Origin: Mixophyes australis
Taxonomy: Eukaryota; Chordata; Amphibia; Anura; Limnodynastidae
NCBI GenBank assembly: GCA_036250195.1
Contig: JAVHZZ010000009.1
Span: 46,725,061-46,789,060 of the forward strand
Direction of reading: 5' to 3'
Length of the DNA: 64,000 nt
A model generated the notes under the pieces. That model did no database searches. It saw only the letters and a list, made by a program, of their open reading frames with translations, and was not told the DNA's origin. This document shows, piece by piece, positions 11,490 to 19,959 of this stretch. Numbering within the stretch: the first letter of the stretch is position 1; the number at the start of each line of letters is the position of its first letter. Made by a program: the position numbers and the translations under genes.

Positions 11490-12010
11490 GAGTCTGCAGT
11501 GCACAGGGCAGCGGATAGGAATCAGCTAACAGTCACGATGATGAACACAGGCGAGTTGCAAGCTGGAAACTGTAGTGCACGGAGGCAGCGGATAGGAATC
11601 AGCTAGCAGTCACGATGATGAACACAGGCGAGTTGCAAGCAGGAGACTGTAGTGCACGGAGGCAGCGGATAGGAATCAGCTCACAGACTTGATGAGGAAC
11701 AGGTGAGTGGATGTGAAGTAAAAGCTGGAGTGCACGGAGGCAGCGGATAGCAATGAGCAAACAGCCACAATGATATACAATAGCGTTGAGGTGGTTTAGA
11801 AGACTGTAGTGCACGGAGGCAGCGGATAGGAATCAGCAAACAGTCACAATGATATATAATAGCGTTGAAGTGGTTTAGAAGACTGTAGTGCACGGAGGCA
11901 GCGGATAGGAATCAGCAAACAGTCACAATGATATATAATAGCGTTGAAGTGGTTTAGAAGACTGTAGTGCACGGAGGCAGCGGATAGGAATCAGCAAACA
12001 GTCACGATGA
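11490..12010 (-). repeat. 78-bp tandem repeats in the F LTR
   Basis: About seven units marked by GTGCACGGAGGCAGCGGATA (near 11575, 11653, 11732, 11811, 11888 and 11967) and a degenerate first copy near 11499. The array is conserved in both F LTRs and degenerate in the solo LTR. ERV C integrated inside this array in the 5' LTR. Confidence 0.9.
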
Positions 12011-12285
12011 TACAGTTGATGGTAGAAGTGGTATGGGAACCACAGTAGTAGAAGTGGTTTGGAAACCACAGAGGTAGAAGTGGTTTGGAAACCACAGGAA
12101 TCAGCAGCGCTGAATACACGAGGAATACAGGAACACCTTCAGAGACTCATGAGGAATGAGACTCCAAGATCAGGCAACGTGGTGTTGACCACAGGTGCTT
12201 AATATAGGGAGTGTTGCCTGATCTGCCAATTGAGTTAAAGGGACATACACTGAAGTATAGGAAAGGGCTGCGCATGCGCAGACCC

Positions 12286-15200
12286 TCAGGATGGAGGACG
12301 GCCACGGTTCCTAAATGTCCGGGAAGAGGCACTCACGGTCCGGTGAGTGACAGTACCCCCCCTTTTAAAGGTGGGCACAGAACGCCTGGAACCGGGCTTG
12401 TCCGGATTTTTGGAATAAAACTTCTTCAAAAGGGCAGGAGCATTAAGATCTTCAGCTTTGATCCAAGAGCGCTCCTCAGGACCAAAGCCCTTCCAATGAA
12501 CGAGGAAATGGAGACCTCCTCGCGAAATTTTTGCGTCTAGTACCTCAGTAATCTCGAAATCCTCCTCCTGATGGACTTGAACTGGCTGCGGAGCTGAGGG
12601 AGGAGTTGAAAAACGGTTGATAATAAGAGGTTTGAGCAAGGATACATGGAAGGCATTAGAAATCCGAAGAATCTTAGTAAGAAGAAGTTTCACACATACT
12701 GGATTGATTACTTGAATGATCCTATATGGACCAATAAAACGAGGGGCGAATTTCATGGATGGAACCTTCAAACTAATATTTTTGGTGGATAACCAGACAC
12801 GATCTCCAATTTTTAGTGGTGGAATAGCCCGCCTCTTCTTATCTGCGAAAGATTTATATTTGATAGATGTCTTCTTTAAACAGGTTTTGACCTGAGACCA
12901 GATATTTTTAAAGGTCTGACAAACAGTTTCCACCGCAGGAACTTGGGTGGGCGGGAGGGCAGGAAATTCCGGAAAAGACGGATGGTGACCGTAGACCACA
13001 AAAAATGGAGTTTTGGATGATGACTCATGGTACATGTTGTTATGGGCGAACTCAGCCCAAGGAAGCAGCTCTACCCAGTTGTCTTGATTGGCTGATGAAA
13101 ACATTCTTATAAAAGTCTCAAGATCTTGATTGACACGTTCGGTTTGTCCATTAGATTGCGGATGGTAAGAAGATGAGAGTGCTAATCGTATGCCCAAGGT
13201 TTTACAAAGGGCTCGCCAGAATCTGGAAACGAATTGTACTCCTCTATCAGACACAATCTCAGACGGACATCCATGGATACGGAAGATCTCTTTAATGAAA
13301 TGTTCAGCCAGGATAGACGAGGAAGGCAAACCAGACAGAGGGATGAAATGAGCCATCTTCGAAAATCTGTCCACTACCACCCAAATAGTGTTATGATTCT
13401 TACTAGGTGGTAAGTCAGTAACGAAATCCATACTAATATGGGTCCATGGTTTGGACGGAATGGGTAGTGGTCGCAGCAACCCTGCTGGAGTTCTGCGGGA
13501 GGATTTGAACTGCGAACATAATTCACAGGAAGCAATGAACTCTTTGACGTCTCTCCTCATTGAAGGCCACCAGTAACTTCGAGAGAGAATCTCAAAGGTC
13601 TTGTGTTCACCGGCGTGTCCAGAAAAACGAGAGGCATGGAACCACGAAAGGATTTTCCTCCTTAGAGTAGGAGGCACGAGGGTCTTCCCAAATGGTAGCG
13701 TTCTGGTGGATGAAGCAGCCAGTGAGATACATTTGGGGTCTAGAATGGTATGGTTGGAAACCTCTTCTATCTCAGAGGACGTCACAAAGGCTCTAGATAA
13801 AGCATCAGCTTTTTTGTTCTTGGCAGCTGGTTTGAAGGTGATTATTAATTCAAAACGGGAAAAGAAAAGAGACCATCTTGCTTGACGAGGGTTCAAGCAT
13901 TGGGCAGACTGGAGATATGACAAGTTCTTATGATCCGTGAAGATCGTCACCGGATGGCGAGCTCCCTCCAATAAGTATCTCCATTCCTCTAATGCGGCTT
14001 TGATAGCCAGTAATTCCTTGTCCCCGATAGTATAATTCTTCTCTGCGGGCAGGAGACCCCGAGAATAGAAGGCACAAGGATGGAATTTTTGCTGTTCCGA
14101 GCGTTGGGAGAGAATAGCTCCTAAGCCCACATTAGAGGCATCTACTTCTAGAAAGAAGGGAAGTGTCACATCAGGCTGTCGAAGGATTGGAGCCGAAGAG
14201 AAGGACTCTTTTAATGTTTGAAAGGCTTGAAGAGCCTCAGGTGACCATTGCTTAGGATTAGCCCCTTTTCGAGTCAGGGCCACAATAGGAGATGCAATGG
14301 AAGAAAAGTCTTGAATGAAGCGTCTATAGTAATTGGCAAAACCTAAAAAACGCTGGATAGCACGAAGAGTAGTTGGCTGGGGCCAATGTAGTACAGCATT
14401 CACCTTGTCTGGATCCATCTTCAGGCCAACTCCGGAAACTATATACCCCAAGAATGGAATCTGGGGTAATTCGAATGAACATTTTTCTAATTTACAGAAC
14501 AATGAATTTTTCCGTAGCCTGGAGAGGACTTCTGCCACATGTTGGTGGTGAGAAGGCAGGTCCTGTGAAAAAATCAATATGTCGTCCAGGTAGACGACGA
14601 CACATACATATAATAAGTCCCGAAAGATCTCATTGATGAAGCCTTGAAAAACAGCGGGGGCATTACACAGCCCAAAAGGCATTACCAGATATTCGTAATG
14701 CCCGTCTCTGGTGTTAAACGCTGTCTTCCATTCGTCACCGGAACGGATTCTGATTAAATTGTAGGCACCACGAAGATCCAACTTAGTAAAGATACGGGCT
14801 CCCTTGATGCGATCGAATAGCTCAGTGATCAGCGGAATGGGATACCGATTCTTGATAGTAATGGCATTGAGTCCACGAAAATCTATACAAGGGCGTAATG
14901 ATCCATCCTTCTTTTTGACGAAGAAGAACCCAGCTCCAGCGGGCGAGGTGGAAGGTCGAATGAACCCACGCTGGAGGTTCTCCTGTATATACTCAGATGT
15001 AGCTTGAGTTTCAGGTAACGAGAGTGGATAGACCCGGCCCCTGGGAGGAGTCTTGCCAGGAAGAAGGTCGATCGGACAATCCCAAGAACGATGAGGAGGA
15101 AGACGTTCAGACTGAGCTTTATCAAAAACATCGGTAAACGAAGCATATTGCGGAGGGAGTCCCGGTGAAGTAGATGAGATGGAAGATTGCTGTACTTTGA

Positions 15201-15687
15201 GAGGAATGACTTGGGAAAGGCAATGATGGTGACATTCAGACCCCCAAGACGTGACTTGAGGGGTGCGCCAGTCAATCTGGGGAGAGTGACACTGAAGCCA
15301 TGGAAGGCCTAAGACAATCGGACTTGTCGTAACAGGAAGAATTAAAAACGATATTTCTTCATGATGCAGGGCACCAATCTGAAGGGTTACTGGAGACGTA
15401 CTCTGGGTGATGAGACCGTTGATGAGACGTGATCCACCGATAGCCGTCACAGTAATGGGTGTTTTTAAGGTAATCACTGGTAGAGACCATTGATTTACTA
15501 ATGATTTGGAAATAAAATTTCCTGCTGCTCCGGAATCAATCAATGCCTGTGACTCAAAGGTTTTGGTAGCAAAGGAAATTGTAACATCAAAAGCGCAGAC
15601 TTTAGATTTCATAGAAGATGGAGAGGACTCCAGGGACCCTAACTTCACCTCTCCAGAACTAGTTAGGGCCTGGCATTTCCCGATCTC
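12286..15687 (-). CDS. pol: F pol polyprotein (protease, RT, RNase H, integrase, chromodomain)
   Basis: One open frame of about 1130 codons, read by -1 frameshift from gag. No AUG is needed; the frame is open from 15687 and overlaps the gag end by about 25 bases. Domains in order: aspartic protease (ALIDSGAAGNF, near 15540), RT with [10 protein letters not shown] (near 14600), RNase H (FFLEVDASNVG; FTDHKNL), integrase with a zinc-binding part, D,D-35-E core (VSDRGVQF...GQTERVN) and a C-terminal chromodomain (VHWKGFGPEERSW, near 12420-12480). Chromodomains of this class steer integration to marked chromatin (family knowledge). The last 67 bases lie inside the 3' LTR. No break is visible. Confidence 0.95.
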   Translation of the reverse strand, partial: EIGKCQALTSSGEVKLGSLESSPSSMKSKVCAFDVTISFATKTFESQALIDSGAAGNFISKSLVNQWSLPVITLKTPITVTAIGGSRLINGLITQSTSPVTLQIGALHHEEISFLILPVTTSPIVLGLPWLQCHSPQIDWRTPQVTSWGSECHHHCLSQVIPLKVQQSSISSTSPGLPPQYASFTDVFDKAQSERLPPHRSWDCPIDLLPGKTPPRGRVYPLSLPETQATSEYIQENLQRGFIRPSTSPAGAGFFFVKKKDGSLRPCIDFRGLNAITIKNRYPIPLITELFDRIKGARIFTKLDLRGAYNLIRIRSGDEWKTAFNTRDGHYEYLVMPFGLCNAPAVFQGFINEIFRDLLYVCVVVYLDDILIFSQDLPSHHQHVAEVLSRLRKNSLFCKLEKCSFELPQIPFLGYIVSGVGLKMDPDKVNAVLHWPQPTTLRAIQRFLGFANYYRRFIQDFSSIASPIVALTRKGANPKQWSPEALQAFQTLKESFSSAPILRQPDVTLPFFLEVDASNVGLGAILSQRSEQQKFHPCAFYSRGLLPAEKNYTIGDKELLAIKAALEEWRYLLEGARHPVTIFTDHKNLSYLQSAQCLNPRQARWSLFFSRFELIITFKPAAKNKKADALSRAFVTSSEIEEVSNHTILDPKCISLAASSTRTLPFGKTLVPPTLRRKILSWFHASRFSGHAGEHKTFEILSRSYWWPSMRRDVKEFIASCELCSQFKSSRRTPAGLLRPLPIPSKPWTHISMDFVTDLPPSKNHNTIWVVVDRFSKMAHFIPLSGLPSSSILAEHFIKEIFRIHGCPSEIVSDRGVQFVSRFWRALCKTLGIRLALSSSYHPQSNGQTERVNQDLETFIRMFSSANQDNWVELLPWAEFAHNNMYHESSSKTPFFVVYGHHPSFPEFPALPPTQVPAVETVCQTFKNIWSQVKTCLKKTSIKYKSFADKKRRAIPPLKIGDRVWLSTKNISLKVPSMKFAPRFIGPYRIIQVINPVCVKLLLTKILRISNAFHVSLLKPLIINRFSTPPSAPQPVQVHQEEDFEITEVLDAKISRGGLHFLVHWKGFGPEERSWIKAEDLNAPALLKKFYSKNPDKPGSRRSVPTFKRGGTVTHRTVSASSRTFRNRGRPPS

Positions 15688-16595
15688 TTAGGGCAGGAGC
15701 TGAGGACATGAGTGGAATCAGCACAGTAGATGCAGAGTCTATTCTTGACTCTTCGTTTCCTCTCCTCAGAAGATAATTTGGAACGTCCTATCTCCATGGG
15801 AATCACAGAGGGTGACACTGGACGAAATTGAGGGTTAGAACGAAGAGGTGCTTTAGCAGAAGTCGTTTTCTCAGCCTCTCTTTCACGAAATCTCATATCA
15901 ACACGATGGCATAGAGAGATCAAATCTTCAAGTGACGAAGGAAGCTCCTGAGTAGTCAGTGCATCTTTAATTTTATCGGAGAGCCCCTGCCAGAAGGCGG
16001 CAACTAGGGCTTCAGTGTTCCACTGAAGTTCAGAGGCTAAGATCCTAAATTGAATGACGTACTGGCCTACTGTATGAGATCCTTGTCGCAGACGGAGGAT
16101 GCTGGAAGCAGCGGAGGTCACACGACCTGGTTCATCGAACACACTTCGGAATGTAGAAATGAATTTGGCACTATCTTGTAATATTGGATCGTTTCTTTCC
16201 CACAGAGGGGAGGCCCAAGCCAGGGCTTGTCCTGAAAACAAAGAGATAAGATAGGCCACTCTAGAACGATGGGTAGAAAAATTTTGAGGTTGGAGCTCAA
16301 AATGGACTGAACATTGGTTAAGGAAACCCCTACAAGTTTTGGGGTCTCCATCGTACTTTGACGGAGTAGGCAGGTGAAGCGTGGAAGCTGTAGACACCTG
16401 GGATGGCAATGGGGAAACGGAGGAAAGCACAGGGGCCACAGTAGTAGCTGTCACAGTCTGTCCAGATGTTCCTTGGGAGGTTAATGACTGATAACACTGA
16501 AGTAACAGCTGTTGGCGGGCATCCTGTTGCTCCACACGGCTAACCAGATGCTGCAGCATCTCTTTGGCGGTAGGTTCCGTATCTGGGTCTGTCAT
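15663..16595 (-). CDS. gag: F gag
   Basis: 310 residues. The start AUG is 13 bases after the LTR and overlaps the primer site, so there is almost no leader. The N-terminus is predicted helical (HLVSRVEQQDARQQLLLQC). The capsid domain follows (KYDGDPKTCRGF, QALAWASPLWERNDPIL) and then one CCHC knuckle (CIYCADSTHVLSSC) preceded by SSEERKRR. It encapsidates element RNA. It ends 12 bases after a slippery heptamer. Intact. Confidence 0.94.
   Translation of the reverse strand: MTDPDTEPTAKEMLQHLVSRVEQQDARQQLLLQCYQSLTSQGTSGQTVTATTVAPVLSSVSPLPSQVSTASTLHLPTPSKYDGDPKTCRGFLNQCSVHFELQPQNFSTHRSRVAYLISLFSGQALAWASPLWERNDPILQDSAKFISTFRSVFDEPGRVTSAASSILRLRQGSHTVGQYVIQFRILASELQWNTEALVAAFWQGLSDKIKDALTTQELPSSLEDLISLCHRVDMRFREREAEKTTSAKAPLRSNPQFRPVSPSVIPMEIGRSKLSSEERKRRVKNRLCIYCADSTHVLSSCPKRSGNARP
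15675..15681 (-). promoter_or_regulatory. F gag-pol -1 frameshift heptamer
   Basis: On the minus strand, GGGAAAT is placed as G GGA AAT in the gag frame, which fits X XXY YYZ. It lies inside the short gag/pol overlap (pol frame open from 15687; gag stop at 15663). G has GGGAAAC at the matching place. Confidence 0.75.
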
Positions 16596-16608
16596 GGCCT
16601 GATCTTAC
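16596..16608 (-). promoter_or_regulatory. F self-complementary primer-binding site
   Basis: On the minus strand, GTAAGATCAGGCC follows the LTR directly. AAGATCAGGC is the reverse complement of GCCTGATCTT in the F LTR (28132-28141 and 12166-12175), about 30 bp after the TATA. The gag AUG follows at once. Confidence 0.8.
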
Positions 16609-18196
16609 TGTCACGGGCACTAGGAGTCTTTACCCAGGGATCACCAGGTGGTAGGCTGACCAGAGCAATATAGATGGTAATAGGATACTCTGGTAGCTGG
16701 GTGATCACGGAACAGGAAATGATGGATGATGAGATGCTCAGGAAAGTCTATGACTAGCAGCACTGGTAATATGGAGGAAATAATACACGAGGAACTGTAT
16801 GGACAAGGGCACGTGAAGGTAGTCAGTGGTCTGCGATAGCAAGTTGTACCACTGCTATGGTGAGGAGGAATGTCCAACAGAAACAAGGAGGTGATGAGAG
16901 TCAGCGGTCTGCGGATAGCAGGTTGTACCGCTGTCTGAGTGAAGGAATGGAATCCAAGTGGAGGTATCTGGGTAGTTAGTGGTCTGCGGTAGCAAGTTGT
17001 ACCACTGCTATGTGAGAGGATACTGGAACAGGTGATACCGGAAACAGGGATCAGTGGTCTGACATCAGCAAGTTGTACCACTGAATATATATGTGAGGAG
17101 GTGCACGGGGAGAGACTGCAACACAGAATATACACAGGCACCTTATACACGATCCACAGTAATATGCACAATATATATATATATAAATGACTGAGCAGGT
17201 CTGCAAATCTAGAAAGTCTCTTGAAGTAGTCCAGCACAAGATAACACAGTCAATGATGGCAATAGACTCAGCGGATAGCAGACTCCAGAGAGAACCAAAC
17301 ACAGTCCAGCAAGATATGCAATACACCAGCACAGTCAATGAGAAGTATGCATACCGTGGTTCAGAAGCAGGCAGTCAGATAGGAGTGCAGCGATACCTGA
17401 GCGGCAGGAGGCCGGCTGGATGAGAAGTCCCTGGATGGGTGAGGCAGCGGTCTAGTAGGTGCAGCGCACAGGTGAGTAGACCAACAGGGACACGAATCCA
17501 CAGGAATCAGCAACACGTGGAACTGGACTCATAGAGGACCCAGGAGAATGGAGATGATCCAGCAGAGGGGTAGTAGATGAGATACGAATCCAATGCTGAC
17601 AGGAGGGTAGAGACCAGTGGAACACGTGAAGGCGTGGAGAGCGGATCAGCAGGAGATGGACGATAGCGCTGACCACAGCAGCAGGACTCTGCGGGCACAC
17701 GGAGGTAACCAGTAGCAACCAAAGGTACCAACAGCGATGGGACACAGGAGAGCAGAGCAGACCAGGAGCTGTTGATCACGAAGTGTAGCAGATGGCAATG
17801 AAAGCAGCAGTCTCGAGGAAAACACAGAAGAGCTGAGATGAGTCTGCAGTGCACAGGGCAGCGGATAGGAATCAGCTAACAGTCACGATGATGAACACAG
17901 GCGAGTTGCAAGCTGGAAACTGTAGTGCACGGAGGCAGCGGATAGGAATCAGCTAGCAGCCACGATGATGAACACAGGCGAGTTGCAAGCAGGAGACTGT
18001 AGTGCACGGAGGCAGCGGATAGGAATCAGCTCACAGACTTGATGAGGAACAGGTGAGTGGATGTGAAGTAAAAGCTGGAGTGCACGGAGGCAGCGGATAG
18101 CAATGAGCAAACAGCCACAATGATATACAATAGCGTTGAGGTGGTTTAGAAGACTGTAGTGCACGGAGGCAGCGGATAGGAATCAGCAAACAGTCA
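16609..18196 (-). repeat. F 5' LTR, first visible part
   Basis: 1588 bp, then interrupted by ERV C. It resumes at 27813-28318 (506 bp), for a total of 2094 bp, identical in length to the 3' LTR. The C target duplication GTCA is 18193-18196 and 27809-27812. The promoter part (TATA near 28166-28172) is on the far side of ERV C from gag, so F's transcript would now have to cross 9.6 kb of ERV. Confidence 0.95.
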
Positions 18197-18770
18197 TGTT
18201 AAATATGATTTTTGTTAAGGCCTCATAAGGCCTTTGTTCAGCCATTTTATTGTAACTTGCATAGAAATATTATTTGCTAGAAGAGATTATTCATTTTTCT
18301 GTTAACTTGCAGTTTTGCAATACGTGAGCCTATGGCCTTGAAGTTGAACTAATAGAGAACACCTGAAGAATGTAACCAGTTATGAAAACAATAATGAGCT
18401 TCATATCCAGCTGGTAGTATGGGAGCTGTATCCATGGTGTTGCACATAGCATATCTCCAACTCCCCTTGAGATAAGAAACAATAGGCTCATCTGTCCTTA
18501 GAAGGGGGAGAAAAGTAAACACCTCAAGAATACGTGAGAAAGTTAATCAGTAGCGCTTCTCATAAACTAGTGGTATAAACTATTGTATGCATATGACGTA
18601 GGATTCATTTATTCAGTAGCCTATAAAAACCTGTATCTTTGTATCAATAAACTAGAGAATATTCCTTGTATACAGAACTTGGTCTGTGTCAATTCTCTCC
18701 AGCTGATAGAAGCGCTTCCAGATATACTTGACACCACAGGCAGACTTGGGTCAGAATTTTAGATCTAACA
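18197..18770 (+). repeat. ERV C 5' LTR
   Basis: 574 bp, TGTTA...TAACA. TATAAAA is at 18622-18628 and AATAAA at 18646-18651, only 24 bp from the TATA start. The poly(A) signal therefore sits at or just before the expected cap site, which implies a very short R region. No difference from the 3' LTR was seen. Confidence 0.97.
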
Positions 18771-18773
18771 ACT

Positions 18774-18791
18774 TGGAGGTTCCACCGAGAT
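18774..18791 (+). promoter_or_regulatory. ERV C primer-binding site, tRNA-Gln
   Basis: TGGAGGTTCCACCGAGAT begins three bases after the LTR. It is the reverse complement of the vertebrate tRNA-Gln 3' end including CCA, matching all 18 bases as I recall that tRNA. Confidence 0.85.
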
Positions 18792-18857
18792 TCGCTGTCC
18801 AGCAAGCCACAAGATAGACAACGGAGGTTTCCCAGGACCTTGAACCCCAACAAATCC

Positions 18858-18866
18858 ATGGTGAGT
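18858..18866 (+). promoter_or_regulatory. Possible splice donor with adjacent AUG
   Basis: CC-ATG-GTGAGT: a good donor consensus (GTGAGT at 18861) whose exon ends in an AUG. Retroviral env messages need a donor in this leader. The AUG could provide a start on spliced RNA, or be incidental. Confidence 0.45.
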
Positions 18867-19498
18867 AGATTTCTACTCGTTGGTCTTCCTAGTCTGGGTC
18901 ACCTCATGTCTGTCTGAGGCACCTGACACGCGAATTTGTGAGTCTCAAGTATCATCTGATTAATATAATACAGTACTAACCCAATTTGTTTACTGTAATT
19001 GTATTGTTGATTAGATTCTTGAAAGATGAATGAATTTTGAGTGCATGTGTTTGTGCCTATTGTATGATGTATAAAGGATAAAAAGTCAAATAAGACGTTG
19101 ATCATAAGACCTCACTTCGTGGTCGCTGCTGAGGCTTGCCCTTGTCTACCGCGAACTGTGATAACTGGGTTACGTCTTAAGACTTCCTAGCTCATACAGG
19201 GTTGAATTAAGTGACGGCTAATAAAACACGGTAGAAGTGTTGATAAAGTCGCCCACTGTGTCTGGTCAGGGTCCTCCGCGTTTTCTCGTTGGTACTCGTG
19301 AAACGGGCGCCAGAGGCCGGAGGGTTGTCTTTGTCTGAACAATCATTTGTTGACAGTTAGTTTCCCAATATCTAAATACTAACAAAGCAGACGAACATAG
19401 AAGTTCTATTTTGATTGTTTTGGTTATTTTGGGTGTAATATACATCTGTTAGAAAGCACATAAGGGAATCAGAGAGTTACTGCTTTGAACATCTATAC

Positions 19499-19924
19499 AT
19501 GTCACAATTTGTTGGTCTCTATCAGTGTAATCAGTGCACAGGACTACTCATATTACAGAAGACCAGTTGTTTTTTAAGTCCCAATTTATTGACGGTCATA
19601 GACAGTTTTGGTAGCAGAGGTGACATATATTACTCTGGTTATAGTTCAGCCAATTATATTGCTATAATAGGCACTCATACAGATGTGACCTATATCAAAA
19701 CAAGAAAAGGAGAACTTTGGGTAGACATATTACAGACCATACCAAAAAATATAAGTAAGAAAAAACCACTTATTTGTCCAATTTTTGAGAGAATCACTAG
19801 TGCCAGATACTGTCAGAGAAACTCTTTTGAGAGGACAATCTACAGATTAGTCCACAGATATATTGCTTCAGGAGTCCACAGAACGGGACGTCCATTACAA
19901 GGACAACCCACAGAAACTAGATAG
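19499..19924 (+). CDS. ERV C leader ORF, 141 residues, unknown function
   Basis: An uninterrupted ATG-started ORF between the primer site and gag, in a different frame from gag (stop 35 bases before the gag AUG). The N-terminal half has cysteine pairs (CNQC) and hydrophobic stretches; the C-terminal third is basic and arginine-rich (RYCQRNSFERTIYRLVHR). I do not recognise a family. Walleye dermal sarcoma virus, an epsilonretrovirus, has an accessory ORF in the same position (orfC), but I see no basis for claiming homology. It could be an accessory gene, an upstream extension relic or chance; the leader is otherwise full of stops. Confidence 0.5.
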   Translation: MSQFVGLYQCNQCTGLLILQKTSCFLSPNLLTVIDSFGSRGDIYYSGYSSANYIAIIGTHTDVTYIKTRKGELWVDILQTIPKNISKKKPLICPIFERITSARYCQRNSFERTIYRLVHRYIASGVHRTGRPLQGQPTETR

Positions 19925-19959
19925 GAATCCCTATTTGGACTCAACAGACTGCTGTCACT

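Larger units (their letters stand above)
10259..12352 (-). repeat. F 3' LTR
   Basis: 2094 bp. On the minus strand it has a TATA (TATATTA) about 30 bp upstream of GCCTGATCTT (12166-12175), the predicted transcript start, which pairs with the primer site. Four hairpin repeats lie at 10474-10733 and about seven units of a 78-bp repeat at 11490-12010. The polypurine tract is the purine-rich run on the minus strand just right of 12352 (CTTTTAAAGGGGG-type). Confidence 0.94.
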
